The notes: a model not told the origin generated them from the letters alone. A DNA stretch of 64,000 nt from Aquimarina sp. AU58 (GCF_900312745.1 NZ_OMPD01000014.1:1674001-1738000), one strand, 5' to 3'. Counted from the stretch's first letter, positions 1 through 10,800 are shown. Translations and numbers: made by a program.

Positions 1-374
1 GCAAAACCTGTATACATTTGATTAGGGATAATTCCGTGTTTACGAATAGATTTTATAACATCATGAGCAAGTGCTCCTTCACTAAATTGAGCTTTACCTT
101 GTCTTAGTATATAATTTCTGGCTTTATCGGTGTATGTATTTCTAACCTGAAATAATTCTGATAAATCGTGAACTCCGTGTCCTAGTCGAGCAATCTCTGA
201 CTCGATATAAGAGGTGGTAGAAAAACTCCAGCATGTACCTGTTTTTCCTTGACTAATAACAGGGTTACATTGAAGAGATATTTGATCTGTGATACTATAA
301 TCGGGATGTGTTTCTTGCGCATATCCTATAGATAAAAATAGAAACATGCAATTAATAAAAAAGAGTTTTTTCAT
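1..374 (-). CDS. C1-family peptidase (aminopeptidase C/bleomycin hydrolase-like), C-terminus cut by window edge
   Basis: Only the first 124 codons are in the window. They encode a signal peptide of about 20 residues ending in GYAQ, then a short lead to GKTGTCWSFST, the papain-fold active-site motif with the nucleophile at Cys48. The following SYIESE and ALAHDVIKSIRKHGIIPNQMY fit the C1B (PepC/BlmH) subfamily, whose members trim peptides from the amino end. The catalytic His and Asn lie beyond the window. A signal peptide is unusual for classical cytoplasmic PepC but is common in Bacteroidota homologues, so it probably works in the periplasm. It runs in the same direction as the TonB receptor behind it. 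Confidence 0.85.
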   Translation of the reverse strand, partial: MKKLFFINCMFLFLSIGYAQETHPDYSITDQISLQCNPVISQGKTGTCWSFSTTSYIESEIARLGHGVHDLSELFQVRNTYTDKARNYILRQGKAQFSEGALAHDVIKSIRKHGIIPNQMYTGF

Positions 375-457
375 TTTAGTTATATGATTTGTAGGCGATG
401 AAGGTACAAGAAAATAGATAAAAAAGGAAAACTCAACTTAAAAAAATAAAGCAGTTA

Positions 458-3010
458 TTACCAAAAAATTCTAAAACTAATATTGGGAGTAATCCCTAGT
501 GATAATATGTCAGAAGTGATAAATTGGTTGCTAAGAGAATTTGTTGTTCTAAACTCTCGGTTTAGTAAATTCTTTTTGTTGTATATGTTTAGAACAGAGA
601 GCCCAATACGATATTTTATATTGGGGTTGTAACCTATTTTAAAATTATAAATAGCAGAGAAATCTAACCTGTGATATTCTGGAAGATTAGTACTGTTAAT
701 CTCATCAAATTCTAAGATTACGATTTCACCACTTTCATCTACTCCAGATACATTAGTATAGGCTTTACCTGTATGCCAAATCCATCCTAGGGAGAACTGA
801 AAATTATTAATTTTATAAAATTGAGACCATTTTACGGTATGTTCAATATTCCAATTACCAGGAAAAGATTCATTGTTATTAATGTCTTCAAATGTATTAC
901 GGGTATTGATATAAGAATAACTAACCCAGGTTTTGTAGTTTTTAAACCTTTTTTTTAGAAAAAGATCGACCCCGAAAATTCTACTTTCTCCTACATGGTG
1001 AACATTGTCTATGGGGTTAATAAAACCTGCGGTTAATGTAGTAATATCTTCGATTTGTTTATAATACCCATCGATATCCAGGTACCATTTGTTTTTTCTA
1101 AAACTGCTTCCCAATGTAAACTGATAACTGCTAATCACGGGAAATTGCTCATTGTTTGCCAATGTCCAGACTTGATTTTCAAGAGATAAATCACTCACGA
1201 CAGATTCTTGTATCTGGCTGGTTGATTGACTTCTGTATTCTAGACTAGTATTGATTTCCCAGTTTTCGGTAATATATTTTTGAGCAAACACCCGAGGTTC
1301 GATATACGTTTTGTCGAGCTCTGCATAAAAATTGAAACGTAATCCAGCAGAAACATAAAAGTTTTTTGGATTATCGAATGTGTATTCTGCATATGCTGCA
1401 TGTGTGTTTAAAAAACGATCATCTTCATCCAGAATTAACTCATAACTCGGAGTTGCAGTAACAAAGGCATATCTAATCGTATTGTTGGATAATTGATAAC
1501 CACCAGAAATGTTTTGATATTTTGATAGTTTATAATTTAACCCAAGTTCTGCCCCATAATCTCCCACAGTGTTTTTTTTACTTTCGATTTCGGTGATTGC
1601 TCCAAGATTTCTGGTAATGAATTGATAATTTAAAAGGTATTTGGTGTAATACCCACTTACTTTGGTGTTAAAAGTTTTACTGTATGTGTGACTCCATTTA
1701 AAATTATACCCTTCATTTTCTGTAGTAAGGTCATCATTAAAGGACTCGCTAGCATCACTTCTTCTAAAATCTAAGTCATTTTTACTATAAATCGTGTTAA
1801 TTTCAATTTTGTCACTATCTGAAGGCTGTAGAATTAAATTTGCATTATAATCTATATAGAAAAAATCATTGCTCTCATTATTAAGGGCAACAGTCTCGGC
1901 AATTTTAGTATTCTGAAAAACACGATCAGAGAGTTGTTTATAGGTAAATGTTTCTAAAACATCGGTATATGATCTTCTTCCTGATACCTGAAGAGATACT
2001 TTATCTCGTATGATAGGGATATGTGCAACCATATCTGCGTTGATCATATTAAAACCAGCTCCACCAGAAAAACGTTCTGCAATTTGGTTTTCGGACTTAA
2101 TATCGATTACACCTGCAATTCGATCCCCATATTTGGCGCTGACTCCACTTTTAGAAAAATTCACTTCTTTGGCGACATATGGATTAAATGCTGATAGCAT
2201 ACCAAATAAGTGTCCTTGGTGGTACGTTTTTATACCATTCCACAGTACCAGGTTTTGATTGGGAGCGCTTCCTCTTACAAATAACCCAGAAGCAGTCTCG
2301 AATGGGTTGTTAACACCTGGTGTAAGTTGTATGGTTTGTAAAATATCTGGTTCTGTACGTCCAGGAAGAATTTCTACATTATTTAAATCAATATGAATTA
2401 CTTCTTTGTTTTGGGTAATTCCTTTGGCTAAATACTCCTGAATAAAAACTTCGTCCAAAATTTCTTCATGTGCATTGGTAAGATATATTTTAATACACTC
2501 GTCGGTTAAAAACGATTTAGAATTCAAAACCCTTTGGCGAAATCCCGGAGCGCTAATTAAAATAACCGAGTTGTATGGTACCTGATTACTTTCAAAATAA
2601 CCCTTATTATCGGTAGTTACATTAGTGCGATTGGCTTTAAAAAAAACTCCTATATCTTTAAGAGGCTTTTGATCTTCGTCTAAAATATATCCACAAACAG
2701 AAATAGTGTCTCTTTTATTTAAGACACTAATGGTAACGAAGTTTTCTCCGGTGATTTTAAACTGTAGTTTCGTTTGTTGTTGTAGTTTTTTTATTAAATC
2801 TTCTAGAGAGAGTTGAGGATTTAGCGTTATAGAAATATTTTTATCCTTTATAAAAGTATCGATGTAAGAAAACTTAAGACTATAAAATGCTTCAATTATA
2901 GGGATTACTTCGGGGAGTGGTTTATTATTGATAGTAACAGCTTTTGCTTCTTCCTGGGAAGAAACAGATATGCTACATAAGAAAATACATACACATAGAA
3001 GTCTTATCAT
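458..3010 (-). CDS. TonB-dependent receptor with N-terminal signalling (STN) domain, FecA type
   Basis: This 850-residue outer-membrane transporter has a signal peptide (1-19) and an STN/secretin-like signalling domain at about 24-93. A carboxypeptidase-regulatory-like beta domain lies at about 104-190, then a plug at about 205-310 (TPGVNNPFETASGLFVRGSA), then the barrel ending in FRIFW. The STN domain is the part that contacts a FecR protein in FecA-type signalling, and fecR lies 4 bp upstream in the same transcript, with an ECF sigma gene before that. I therefore infer a ligand-sensing receptor that reports occupancy through FecR to the sigma factor. The ligand is not evident. No siderophore or sugar enzymes adjoin, though a SusCD pair and two surface lipoproteins lie close by. 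Expression probably comes from the sigma-type promoter ahead of fecR. Confidence 0.92.
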   Translation of the reverse strand: MIRLLCVCIFLCSISVSSQEEAKAVTINNKPLPEVIPIIEAFYSLKFSYIDTFIKDKNISITLNPQLSLEDLIKKLQQQTKLQFKITGENFVTISVLNKRDTISVCGYILDEDQKPLKDIGVFFKANRTNVTTDNKGYFESNQVPYNSVILISAPGFRQRVLNSKSFLTDECIKIYLTNAHEEILDEVFIQEYLAKGITQNKEVIHIDLNNVEILPGRTEPDILQTIQLTPGVNNPFETASGLFVRGSAPNQNLVLWNGIKTYHQGHLFGMLSAFNPYVAKEVNFSKSGVSAKYGDRIAGVIDIKSENQIAERFSGGAGFNMINADMVAHIPIIRDKVSLQVSGRRSYTDVLETFTYKQLSDRVFQNTKIAETVALNNESNDFFYIDYNANLILQPSDSDKIEINTIYSKNDLDFRRSDASESFNDDLTTENEGYNFKWSHTYSKTFNTKVSGYYTKYLLNYQFITRNLGAITEIESKKNTVGDYGAELGLNYKLSKYQNISGGYQLSNNTIRYAFVTATPSYELILDEDDRFLNTHAAYAEYTFDNPKNFYVSAGLRFNFYAELDKTYIEPRVFAQKYITENWEINTSLEYRSQSTSQIQESVVSDLSLENQVWTLANNEQFPVISSYQFTLGSSFRKNKWYLDIDGYYKQIEDITTLTAGFINPIDNVHHVGESRIFGVDLFLKKRFKNYKTWVSYSYINTRNTFEDINNNESFPGNWNIEHTVKWSQFYKINNFQFSLGWIWHTGKAYTNVSGVDESGEIVILEFDEINSTNLPEYHRLDFSAIYNFKIGYNPNIKYRIGLSVLNIYNKKNLLNREFRTTNSLSNQFITSDILSLGITPNISFRIFW

Positions 3011-3014
3011 TCTA

Positions 3015-3929
3015 CTATTTTTCTAATACCACAGTCTTGCTATCTTTCGATACGCTATACTTCATGCCTAAGGTACTAAAAACTGTTCTAAGAGCAACTT
3101 CCTTATTGTTATTAGGGAAAGTTCCTGTATATATAGTTTCGAGATTTATCTCTGTTGTTTTAATTTTTAAATCATATTGCTCTTCAAGCTCCTTAAATAC
3201 GTATTTGATAGGTGTACTTCTAAACGAGCTTGTATTACTAAGCCAAGAAGGCTCTTTGATATCAAAAACCCAGCTTTCTGGCTCGGTATTTTCAAGATTT
3301 CTATATCCTTTTCCTACTGTTAGAATTTTTTTATTTTCTTTATTAGTAACACTAACTTTACCTTCATAACAAGTAACTTCAAAAAAAGAATTTTGGGATT
3401 GTACATTAAATTGGGTTCCTAACACAGAAACTTCTCCGTTTTTGGTAGTAACAGTGAATTTACTTCCTTTTTTTACTTTAAAAAAGGCTTCTCCTTCTAA
3501 GGTTACCATTCTGTTTTCTTTCCAGTTTTCTTTATCAAAACTCGCTAAAGATTTAGCGTTAAGGATCATTTCTGATCCATCTGGTAATGTTACAGATAAT
3601 TGTTCTCCAAAATTAGTGCTGAACGACTCATTGGGATTAAATAAAAAGACCCCCAGAATAATTGCAATCGAAGCGGCAGCCGCAATATAAGGCCATAATT
3701 TTATAACCGAATTAGATTTTTCTTTTGCTGTATAACTCGATTTTGATTTTAAAGCAGAAAGTTGTTTTTCTACATCATAATCTTTTAGATTCAAAGCATC
3801 AGCGCCAGCCATTATTTTTACATAATACTCATACTCAGGGTGGGATTTAAACTCACGAAGTTCCTCTTCAGAAAGCTCTCCGCTAATCCACCTGGATAAG
3901 AATATATCATCTTTTTTATCGTCTAACAT
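3015..3929 (-). CDS. FecR-family anti-sigma factor
   Basis: This 304-residue single-pass membrane protein has a cytoplasmic N-terminal part with the usual FLSRWISGELSEEE start, one membrane helix at about 84-103, and a periplasmic FecR domain at about 110-205 (LPDGSEMILNAKS, TQFNVQS). A DUF4974-type C-terminal domain at about 232-302 is the module that usually meets the STN domain of the receptor. The order sigma-fecR-receptor is the standard Bacteroidota cell-surface signalling arrangement. The protein is expected to hold the neighbouring sigma factor inactive until the receptor binds ligand. The gene has its own predicted promoter in the 88-bp gap after the sigma gene, so it need not be co-transcribed with it. 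Confidence 0.95.
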   Translation of the reverse strand: MLDDKKDDIFLSRWISGELSEEELREFKSHPEYEYYVKIMAGADALNLKDYDVEKQLSALKSKSSYTAKEKSNSVIKLWPYIAAAASIAIILGVFLFNPNESFSTNFGEQLSVTLPDGSEMILNAKSLASFDKENWKENRMVTLEGEAFFKVKKGSKFTVTTKNGEVSVLGTQFNVQSQNSFFEVTCYEGKVSVTNKENKKILTVGKGYRNLENTEPESWVFDIKEPSWLSNTSSFRSTPIKYVFKELEEQYDLKIKTTEINLETIYTGTFPNNNKEVALRTVFSTLGMKYSVSKDSKTVVLEK

Positions 3930-3950
3930 AACTTCGGCATATAATATGTG

Positions 3951-3977
3951 AACGTTTTATTTTTAAATTACCCTACC
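3951..3977 (-). promoter_or_regulatory. Predicted ECF-sigma promoter of fecR-receptor operon
   Basis: On the minus strand GGTAGGGTAA (3977-3968) is followed by exactly 13 bases and then CGTT (3954-3951), about 22 bp before the fecR start. The same two blocks with the same 13-base gap occur upstream of two lipoprotein genes (near 4613 and 11428). A CGTT-type -10 about 15-16 bases after a -35 block is the usual form of ECF promoters. That the adjacent sigma factor reads it is an inference. Confidence 0.65.
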
Positions 3978-4017
3978 TCTTTGTATTAAAAAGTTTTTTA
4001 GGTTAACTAGATTTCCT

Positions 4018-4539
4018 TTAAATATTTCCTATTTTTCCTCTTAATGTTAATAATGCTTTATGCATCAATTTTTCTATAGCTTTTACAGAAACATTCGATA
4101 GCTCTGCAATTTCTTTATATGTTTTTTTATCTATTCGACTTAGCAAGAACACTTCTCTTTGGCGTTCTGGTAAATCGGCAATTGCACTTTTTAATTTTTC
4201 CATATACTCTTTCTCAAGAGCGATAAATTCTGGCGACTCGTGGTTGACATCTGTTTTACGTTGTGTAATATAATCTCTGTATTTGAACTTTACTTTTTGA
4301 TGTCGTGTAATGCTAATACCAAGATTGGTCGCGATAGTATAAACATAACTTTTGGCCTTATCTATCGATACTTTAGAACAATTATTCCAGAGTTTAATAA
4401 ATGCATCCTGAACAATATCTTCTGCCTGTTCGAGATCTCCAAATTTGTAATAAATATAATTCCTCAAAAGTTTAGAATTACTCTTGAAAAACTTGTCAAA
4501 GACTTGCTCGTTACATGTAGAATTATTGTTGTCAGACAT
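4018..4539 (-). CDS. ECF RNA polymerase sigma factor (FecI-like)
   Basis: This 173-residue protein has sigma region 2 at about 13-80 (GDLEQAEDIVQDAFIKLW) and region 4 at about 112-165 (LPERQREVFLLSR, then the helix-turn-helix KTYKEIAELSNVSVKAIEK). There is no region 1 or 3, as expected of the ECF class. It precedes fecR and the signalling receptor. It is also divergent from a surface lipoprotein gene 166 bp away, whose upstream region carries the same promoter-like motif as fecR. I infer that it is released from FecR when the receptor is occupied and then transcribes fecR-receptor and both repeat lipoproteins. I see no copy of the motif in front of the sigma gene itself, so it may not be autoregulated. 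Confidence 0.95.
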   Translation of the reverse strand: MSDNNNSTCNEQVFDKFFKSNSKLLRNYIYYKFGDLEQAEDIVQDAFIKLWNNCSKVSIDKAKSYVYTIATNLGISITRHQKVKFKYRDYITQRKTDVNHESPEFIALEKEYMEKLKSAIADLPERQREVFLLSRIDKKTYKEIAELSNVSVKAIEKLMHKALLTLRGKIGNI

Positions 4540-4612
4540 TTAGGGGAATAAAAATATATTTTCAAATCTAGATTTTTTTTTCAAGCTATCAAAGAATAAA
4601 AAATGAAAGTAT

Positions 4613-4642
4613 GGGGGTAGGGTAATTTTTTTTTAAGCCGTT
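4613..4642 (+). promoter_or_regulatory. Predicted ECF-sigma promoter of first repeat lipoprotein
   Basis: GGGGGTAGGGTAA (4613-4625) is followed by 13 bases, mostly T, and then CGTT (4639-4642), about 64 bp before the lipoprotein start. Block sequence and spacing match the sites upstream of fecR and of the second repeat lipoprotein. It faces away from the sigma gene. Confidence 0.65.
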
Positions 4643-4705
4643 TCACTTTAAGAGAGGTTTAAAAAGCTTCTGAAGAAAATTTAGTAACCCCTAAAATTAT
4701 TTACG

Positions 4706-5866
4706 ATGAAAAAACTTGGTATTTGGTATACGTTAATACTTACACTTGTATTAGGATTTACCTCTTGTGAAACTGAAGATTTTAATAGTGATCCAGAGGT
4801 CGAGATTGTTATTGATAACAAAGAAGGAAGTGCGGTTTATAGTTTTGAAGCTAAGACAAGCGGGATTGACAATGGTGCACAGACGATTTGGTCTGTAGAT
4901 GGAAATGATATTGAAGGAGAAGATGAAGAAAATATTATTAATCAGATCTTAGATTACCTGTTTGAGCCTGGTAAACATACTATTTGTGTTAGAATTATAA
5001 CCGAACAAAGAACAATAGAAGCCTGCACTGATATAGAGGTTGAGGTAGACGAAAATAATCCTTGTCCCGATTTGTTTTTTAGAAGTAAGCATTATCAAGG
5101 ACGATCTACTTATAAGTTTTATGCAAATTTTAGAGGAATTAATGAAGTGTCTTACGGATGGTATATTAATGATAGATTGGTAGAAGATTCTTCACCCGAT
5201 GAAGATAATTATTTGATATGGAATTTTGAGGAGCCGGGAAGATATGAGGTGTGTATCAAAACAGAAACGCCAAATTGCCCAGAAGGAGTTTCTTATTGTA
5301 AAGTTATAGAAGTAGAAGAATCAAATTTGGTTTGCCCAGAAGTTTCTTTTACAAAAGAAATAGAACCGGGAACGGTGGGGACGTATACTTTTGGAGCTAA
5401 GATAGAAGGTGTAGATGAGGTAAGTCAAATACTATGGTATGTAGACGGAAAGGTTGTTGAATCACCAAAAAATGACCCACAAGTAGGTAGTAGAACTCTT
5501 GTATATCAATTTAATTCTGGGGTTCATGAAGTGTGCCTAAAAGTGATTACACCAGATTGCCCAGAGGGAGTAAAATATTGTAAAGAGATAAGAGTAGGGG
5601 ATTGTCCGGATCTGTTCTTTGAACCAGAGCGAGATGGCGATAAAGCTGCATATTATTTTTATCCTCGTGCATTCGAAGGAATCGATGACGTTACTCTAGA
5701 GTGGTCTGTTGACGGAAAATATGTGGGTAAATCACCAGAATTCCCCCATAACAACCCATTTTATCATGAATTTGATGGGCCAGGGAGATATGAAGTGTGC
5801 TTAATGATAGAAACTCCAGAATGCCCCGGCGGAACATCATTCTGTAAGGTTATAGAATTTGAATAA
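4706..5866 (+). CDS. Surface lipoprotein with four cysteine-paired PKD-like repeats
   Basis: A 386-residue lipoprotein: the lipobox GFTSC puts the lipid on Cys21. The rest is four repeats of about 85 residues (near 33-115, 118-202, 208-298, 299-386). Each repeat has an early aromatic strand, a W(Y/S)V/I(D/N)G-type turn, an E/GxY/HE-V-C strand and, in the last three, a closing C-x6-C-P-x-G-x4-C-K pattern, as in TPNCPEGVSYCK. The beta-sandwich look and the W..dG turn suggest PKD/Ig-like folds, but I do not recognise a named family. The last two repeats of the lipoprotein at 11483 are of the same type. It is divergent from the sigma gene and has the sigma-type promoter motif. An outer-membrane binding or accessory role beside the receptor or the SusCD pair is inferred. 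Confidence 0.8.
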   Translation: MKKLGIWYTLILTLVLGFTSCETEDFNSDPEVEIVIDNKEGSAVYSFEAKTSGIDNGAQTIWSVDGNDIEGEDEENIINQILDYLFEPGKHTICVRIITEQRTIEACTDIEVEVDENNPCPDLFFRSKHYQGRSTYKFYANFRGINEVSYGWYINDRLVEDSSPDEDNYLIWNFEEPGRYEVCIKTETPNCPEGVSYCKVIEVEESNLVCPEVSFTKEIEPGTVGTYTFGAKIEGVDEVSQILWYVDGKVVESPKNDPQVGSRTLVYQFNSGVHEVCLKVITPDCPEGVKYCKEIRVGDCPDLFFEPERDGDKAAYYFYPRAFEGIDDVTLEWSVDGKYVGKSPEFPHNNPFYHEFDGPGRYEVCLMIETPECPGGTSFCKVIEFE

Positions 5867-5947
5867 TTGCTTGATTTTCTATTCGCTTCTAATAAAAAGA
5901 ATAGAATACAAAATATGATAAGTTAGTTAGGTTAGATTAATTAGGTT

Positions 5948-5983
5948 GATTCCCCGGGAGCGAGGCCATGCTTTCGGGGAATC
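5948..5983 (+). terminator. Rho-independent terminator after repeat lipoprotein
   Basis: GATTCCCCG (5948-5956) pairs perfectly with CGGGGAATC (5975-5983) around an 18-base loop and is followed by TTTATTTAT. It lies 81 bp after the lipoprotein stop on the plus strand. Confidence 0.75.
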
Positions 5984-6297
5984 TTTATTTATAGGATTAA
6001 GATGTAGTATGACTCTTAGTTTCTGAAAATAACTAATTGATCACAATGCTTAACATGAGAATTAGGAAGAACAACATATTAAGTAGAGTAGTTTTTATAT
6101 TGTCTTCTAAATCATCCCATTTTGAGCGAAGTCACTCGTTTTTGATATATCTTCTTTTATCCAGAGAAAACTCCTTTAGATTTATATTTAATGTTCTAAA
6201 AAGACCTAATTTGATCGAAGAATAGAAAGCCACAGAATGTAAAATGAGGGAATATCGTTGTAGACAATTTAGCAATTGTAATATAGATGTAAAAAAA
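5984..6297. other. Gene-free stretch between convergent genes
   Basis: The stretch holds only a possible 62-codon frame starting near 6037, which I reject. It is low in complexity and reads through GAGCGAAGTCACTC (near 6123), a short hairpin-forming element. It lies between two terminators facing each other, so little transcription is expected. Confidence 0.4.
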
Positions 6298-6325
6298 TAG
6301 GGATGAGATTTTTATCTCATCCCTA
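6298..6325 (-). terminator. Rho-independent terminator after susD-like gene
   Basis: A perfect 12-bp stem, TAGGGATGAGAT (6298-6309) with ATCTCATCCCTA (6314-6325), and a 4-base loop. Read on the minus strand it is followed by seven T residues (6297-6291). It lies 32 bp beyond the SusD-like stop codon. Confidence 0.9.
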
Positions 6326-6357
6326 TCCATTATGTTAATAATTACCTGAAATATTGA

Positions 6358-7812
6358 CTAGTTCAAATCCCAGAAAAGTTTTGTTTCTGCAAGATCACCA
6401 CCTATTGCAGTAGAGGCAGCTTGCCAGTTTGTACCATTTAAGGTTTGTTCTATAATTGGATATGTATATCTATTAGGGAAACCAGAAACAGGTTCAGCTG
6501 GTGTCGCTAATGTTGGGAAATCTAAAAGCCTGATCGAAGTCCATGCTTCAATACCTCTATTAAATAAAGCTATCCATTTTTGATTACCAATTACTTCTTT
6601 CCAGGGAGTAGTAGCAGTACTGGCTGCCAAAGCAGTATCATAGTCTACTGTTGGTTGAGCAAGATATGTCATTGCATCGGCATTTGATCCTCCCCAACTT
6701 TCTATTGATTCTACTACAGCAATATCGTAATGACTTTTTGCTGTTCCACCCACCGCAAAAGTTCTTGCAGCAGCTTCTGCTAATAAAAACTCAACTTCTG
6801 CATAATCTAAAATTACACCAGGAGTTGCAGCAGCCTCTACATAATCAGATACATGAGAATGCGAAGAGAAACTTGATGTGCTACCGATATCTCCTCCAAT
6901 ATACATTCCCGTGCCAGGTACTTCTTCAAAATACAAGGACCTTCTGGGATCATTTAATGTATTCATCATATCTACGATTGTAACTGCAGCTACAAAATCG
7001 GCTCTTCCACTTAATACTAAGTTTGCATGAACAGGATTTGTGTTTGGTGCAGCAGATAAATATGTGAAATTAGCATTGTCAGCTCTACTGGTAAATACAC
7101 CACTTGTAACTGCTGCTTCTACAGTAGTTTTAGCAAAAGCATTATCTACATCAGATAATAGGATACCCATTCTAAGCTTTAAGGAAGCAGCAAACTTTTT
7201 CCAGAGCGATACATCTCCGCCATAAATATTATCGGCAGCTCCAAAACTTCCTTTACTAGTGTCTAAAGCATCGATAGCAGCTGTAAGTCTACCAACCAAG
7301 GCTTTGTAAACTGTTTCACCATCATCATATGCAGGCAATAGATCATCAATATCCAAAGCTTCAGTATAAGGAACATTTCCAAAAGTTTCTACTAATACGC
7401 TATAGGCATAGATTGTTAATATTTCTATTACCTGAAGTTTATTAGCTTTAGTCTCAATATCCTCAGGAAGTGAATATTTGGTATCTGTTATGATTTTAGA
7501 AGCTTCGTCTAAATCTTTTAAAACATCTTTATAAAGAACGCTCCAGTGTGTAGCAGGAATGGTTCTTGTTACCTGGTCATAATTACTTTCGTCTGTATAG
7601 GTCGTCTCTTGTAAATATTGGGCCCAAAGTTTTGTGTTATTATTATTCACATTTAGGTCAACCATTTGATCAACCAAATTTTTCTGCGCACCGGTAAATA
7701 AAGTTTCACCTGGAACAGAAGATGGATCTTTAATATTCTCGTTCAAACTCTCGAGGTTATCCGAACAAGATGCTATAATTACTGCTGTAATTAGAATTAA
7801 TATTTTTTTCAT
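6358..7812 (-). CDS. SusD/RagB-family outer-membrane lipoprotein (SusD-like_2 type)
   Basis: A 484-residue surface lipoprotein: the lipobox IIASC places lipidation at Cys16. It has the helical TPR-type body of SusD proteins, with the early SVPGETLFTGAQ and WAQYLQETTYTDESNYD segments that mark the SusD-like_2 branch. Partners of this type form the lid over a SusC channel and bind the ligand outside the cell. The gene follows the SusC gene by 10 bp in one transcript that ends at a strong terminator. No glycoside hydrolase, sulfatase or protease is next to the pair, so the substrate cannot be read from context. This SusD branch is often linked to peptide as well as glycan uptake. Confidence 0.93.
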   Translation of the reverse strand: MKKILILITAVIIASCSDNLESLNENIKDPSSVPGETLFTGAQKNLVDQMVDLNVNNNNTKLWAQYLQETTYTDESNYDQVTRTIPATHWSVLYKDVLKDLDEASKIITDTKYSLPEDIETKANKLQVIEILTIYAYSVLVETFGNVPYTEALDIDDLLPAYDDGETVYKALVGRLTAAIDALDTSKGSFGAADNIYGGDVSLWKKFAASLKLRMGILLSDVDNAFAKTTVEAAVTSGVFTSRADNANFTYLSAAPNTNPVHANLVLSGRADFVAAVTIVDMMNTLNDPRRSLYFEEVPGTGMYIGGDIGSTSSFSSHSHVSDYVEAAATPGVILDYAEVEFLLAEAAARTFAVGGTAKSHYDIAVVESIESWGGSNADAMTYLAQPTVDYDTALAASTATTPWKEVIGNQKWIALFNRGIEAWTSIRLLDFPTLATPAEPVSGFPNRYTYPIIEQTLNGTNWQAASTAIGGDLAETKLFWDLN

Positions 7813-7822
7813 CTTTATTTTT

Positions 7823-10800
7823 TTAGAATTGTAATTTTAAGTTGAAACCTATGTCTCTGGTAGTAGGTAAAGAACCTACCGAATACCCTTGTAAGTTACC
7901 AGAACTCAATCCACTTTCTGGATCAGCATGTGGAAGGTTTTTGTCGATAATCCAAAGGTTAGAACCAATTACACTAAAAGAAACATCATTTAAGAATGTT
8001 TTTTGAATTAATTTTTTAGGGAAACTATAGGTTATAGCAACTTCTCTTAGTTTTACGAAACTTGCATCATATACAAAAGCGGCATCAGGTAATCCTCTTC
8101 TATATCCAAAGGCACCAAATCGATCTGCTCTAATTCTTGTAGTATTGGTAGCTCCATTAGGATTAACTCCAGGATTGATAAAACCACCGCCATTTGCTAA
8201 GGTGTTTCTTACAGGATTTCCTAGGTCATTAATAAAGGCAGTTTCTTCATATAGACCTGTTGCTTGCCCATAGTATTGATCCAGAGACCAAATGCTTCCT
8301 CCTTGTTGAATATCAATTAAGAAACTAAGCGCAATATTTTTATAATTAAACTTATTAGAAATACCCATTAGCCAATCTGGATTAGTATCACCAATATTAT
8401 TGTTTGATGTAGTAGTCTTTATATATTGACCATTAGAATCATCAACAACTCTTTGACCATTTAGGTAAGTGTAATCTGTTCCTTGAATTATTCCGTAAGG
8501 TTGCCCTACAGTAGCATTAATTGTTATACCACCTTGAAAAGAACCTAATTGTAAATTTTCTATCCCATCTTCTAATGAAACCACTTTGTTTTCATTTTTA
8601 GACCAGTTTACATTCACATCCCAGGTAAAGTTTTGTGTTTCTACTGGGGTTCCGTATATAGATAATTCAACACCTTTATTTTCAATTTCTCCGGCATTTA
8701 ATATTTTAGAAGTATATCCGGTTCCGCGACTAACAGGAACTCCAAAAATCTGATCGATAGAATTGTTTTTGTAGTATGCAATATCAAATCCAAGTCTGTT
8801 TTGTAAAAGTTTCATCTCCAGTCCAAGCTCAATACTTGTTGTTGTTTCTGGTTTTAGATTTGGATTCTTTTTTATGTTCCCTACAGAAGTACTTGCACTT
8901 CCTATTGGAGTGTTTACATTATAACTATCATATAAAAAGTCAAAAGGAGCACTGTTACCCACTTCTGCGTAATTGGCTCTTAATTTACCGAATGAAATAA
9001 ATTCGGCGTCGATAAGATTAGAAAAGACAAAACTACCTGCAATAGAAGGATAATAGAAAGTACTGTTTCCTTTTGGTAATGAAGAAGAATGATCTCTTCG
9101 CAATGTTCCGTCAAGGAAATAGGTTTGTTTGTATCCTAATGATGCACTCACATAGATACCATCTACACCAATTTTTTCATCTCTTTCTACAGGTAATGGA
9201 AGCGGTCCAGAACTGTTCTGTAATGAATATAATCTAGGAACACTAAGTCCACCACTTGTAGACGCATGAACCGATTGAAAATGATTTCTTCTAATATTGG
9301 TACCTAATATCCCCTTGATGTTTAATTCTTCAGTTAAATCTTTATGAAAATTAAGCATTAGATCGTAATTCGTTTCTGTATTTCGGATATCCTTTCTTCC
9401 ATATCCAGAACTTACAGTTCCTCTGTCTACCCCAAAACGAGTGGGTACACTACCATTTGCTCTTCTTTCTTCTTGTAATTCAGAGTATGTGTCGGTAGCA
9501 ACTCTACCCGTAATATCAAACCAATCGGTTACTTTATAATTTAAAGAAACATTACCTAAGAAACGATTTCTCATATCGTTTTGGTAGTTTTCATATCTTG
9601 TCCAATATGGGTTATCCCAATAGATAGGAAGAGACCCTGCATCTCTGCTAGCTGGGTTCCAGGTAACATTTCTTCCTGTAGAAAAATAAATAGCTTCTTG
9701 TTGTCTTATGTCAACATTGGTTTGCCACCATTGTTTAAAATTACCAATAATGTTATCATTATACCCTGTTGAGTTACGACCAAGACCATCTGTTTTGATA
9801 TAATTGGCATATCCTGTAGTTGTTAATCGCTCACTAAGCTTATAACTTCCACTCATAGAAAAATTATGTCTCTTTATAGAACTGTTTGGTAATAAGCCAG
9901 TTTGGTCAAACTGAGTGTAGTTTAATCTAAAAGTACCGGCATCAAATCCTTTATCGAAGGATACAGAATTTGTAATGGTAACCGGAGTTTCAAAAAAGGT
10001 AATAGGACCATTCTTAGCATTTACCCAAGGAGTAGGTGTTCTGTAATTCGGAGAATCAGGGTCAAAAGCATCCCATTGATACACTAAAATGTTAGAATCA
10101 AAGGCAGCTCCATAAGATGCATCTTCTGTTAAAGGAGTTACAAAATCTAAGTTACCATCACCATCAATATCTACTAAATCTAAATAGCTGTCTTCTCCTG
10201 GTCCATAATAAGGTCCGTAACCACCACCATATTGATCTTGATATTTGGCAAATGTACTTTTGTCAATAGATCCGAATGTTAATCCAGAACTAATTGTAAT
10301 TCCCATACCTTTGGATTTACCTCCTTTTTTGGTAGTAATCATAATCACACCATTTGCAGCTCTGGATCCATAAAGGGCAGATGCAGCAGCACCTTTTAGA
10401 ACATTTATAGATTCTATATCATCTGGATTAATATCTGATGCAGCATTACCATAATCATAATACCCTCCTTGAGCTTGTCCCTGACCAGCAGAGTTGGTAT
10501 TAGTGTTGTTGATAGGAATACCATCAATAACGAATAAAGCCTGGTTACTTCCAGTTAAAGAAGCATTACCTCTAATAACAACGTTGGTAGATCCTCCTAA
10601 ATTATTATTTCTTTTAATTTGAAGACCAGAAGCTTTACCAGAAAGAGAGTTTACAAAGTTTACAGTCTTCACTTTGTTTAAATCGTCTCCATCAACTTCT
10701 TGTGTAGAATATCCTAAAGATTTTTTATCTCTAGAAATACCAAGAGCCGTAACTACTATTTCTTCTAATTGAGAAGCGGTGACTTCTAATTGTACATTAA

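Noticed and set aside
6037..6225. 62-codon frame between the repeat lipoprotein and the susD-like gene
   Set aside because: Its residue use is atypical, it lies between two facing terminators, and it reads through a short hairpin-like intergenic element. No start signal is visible.
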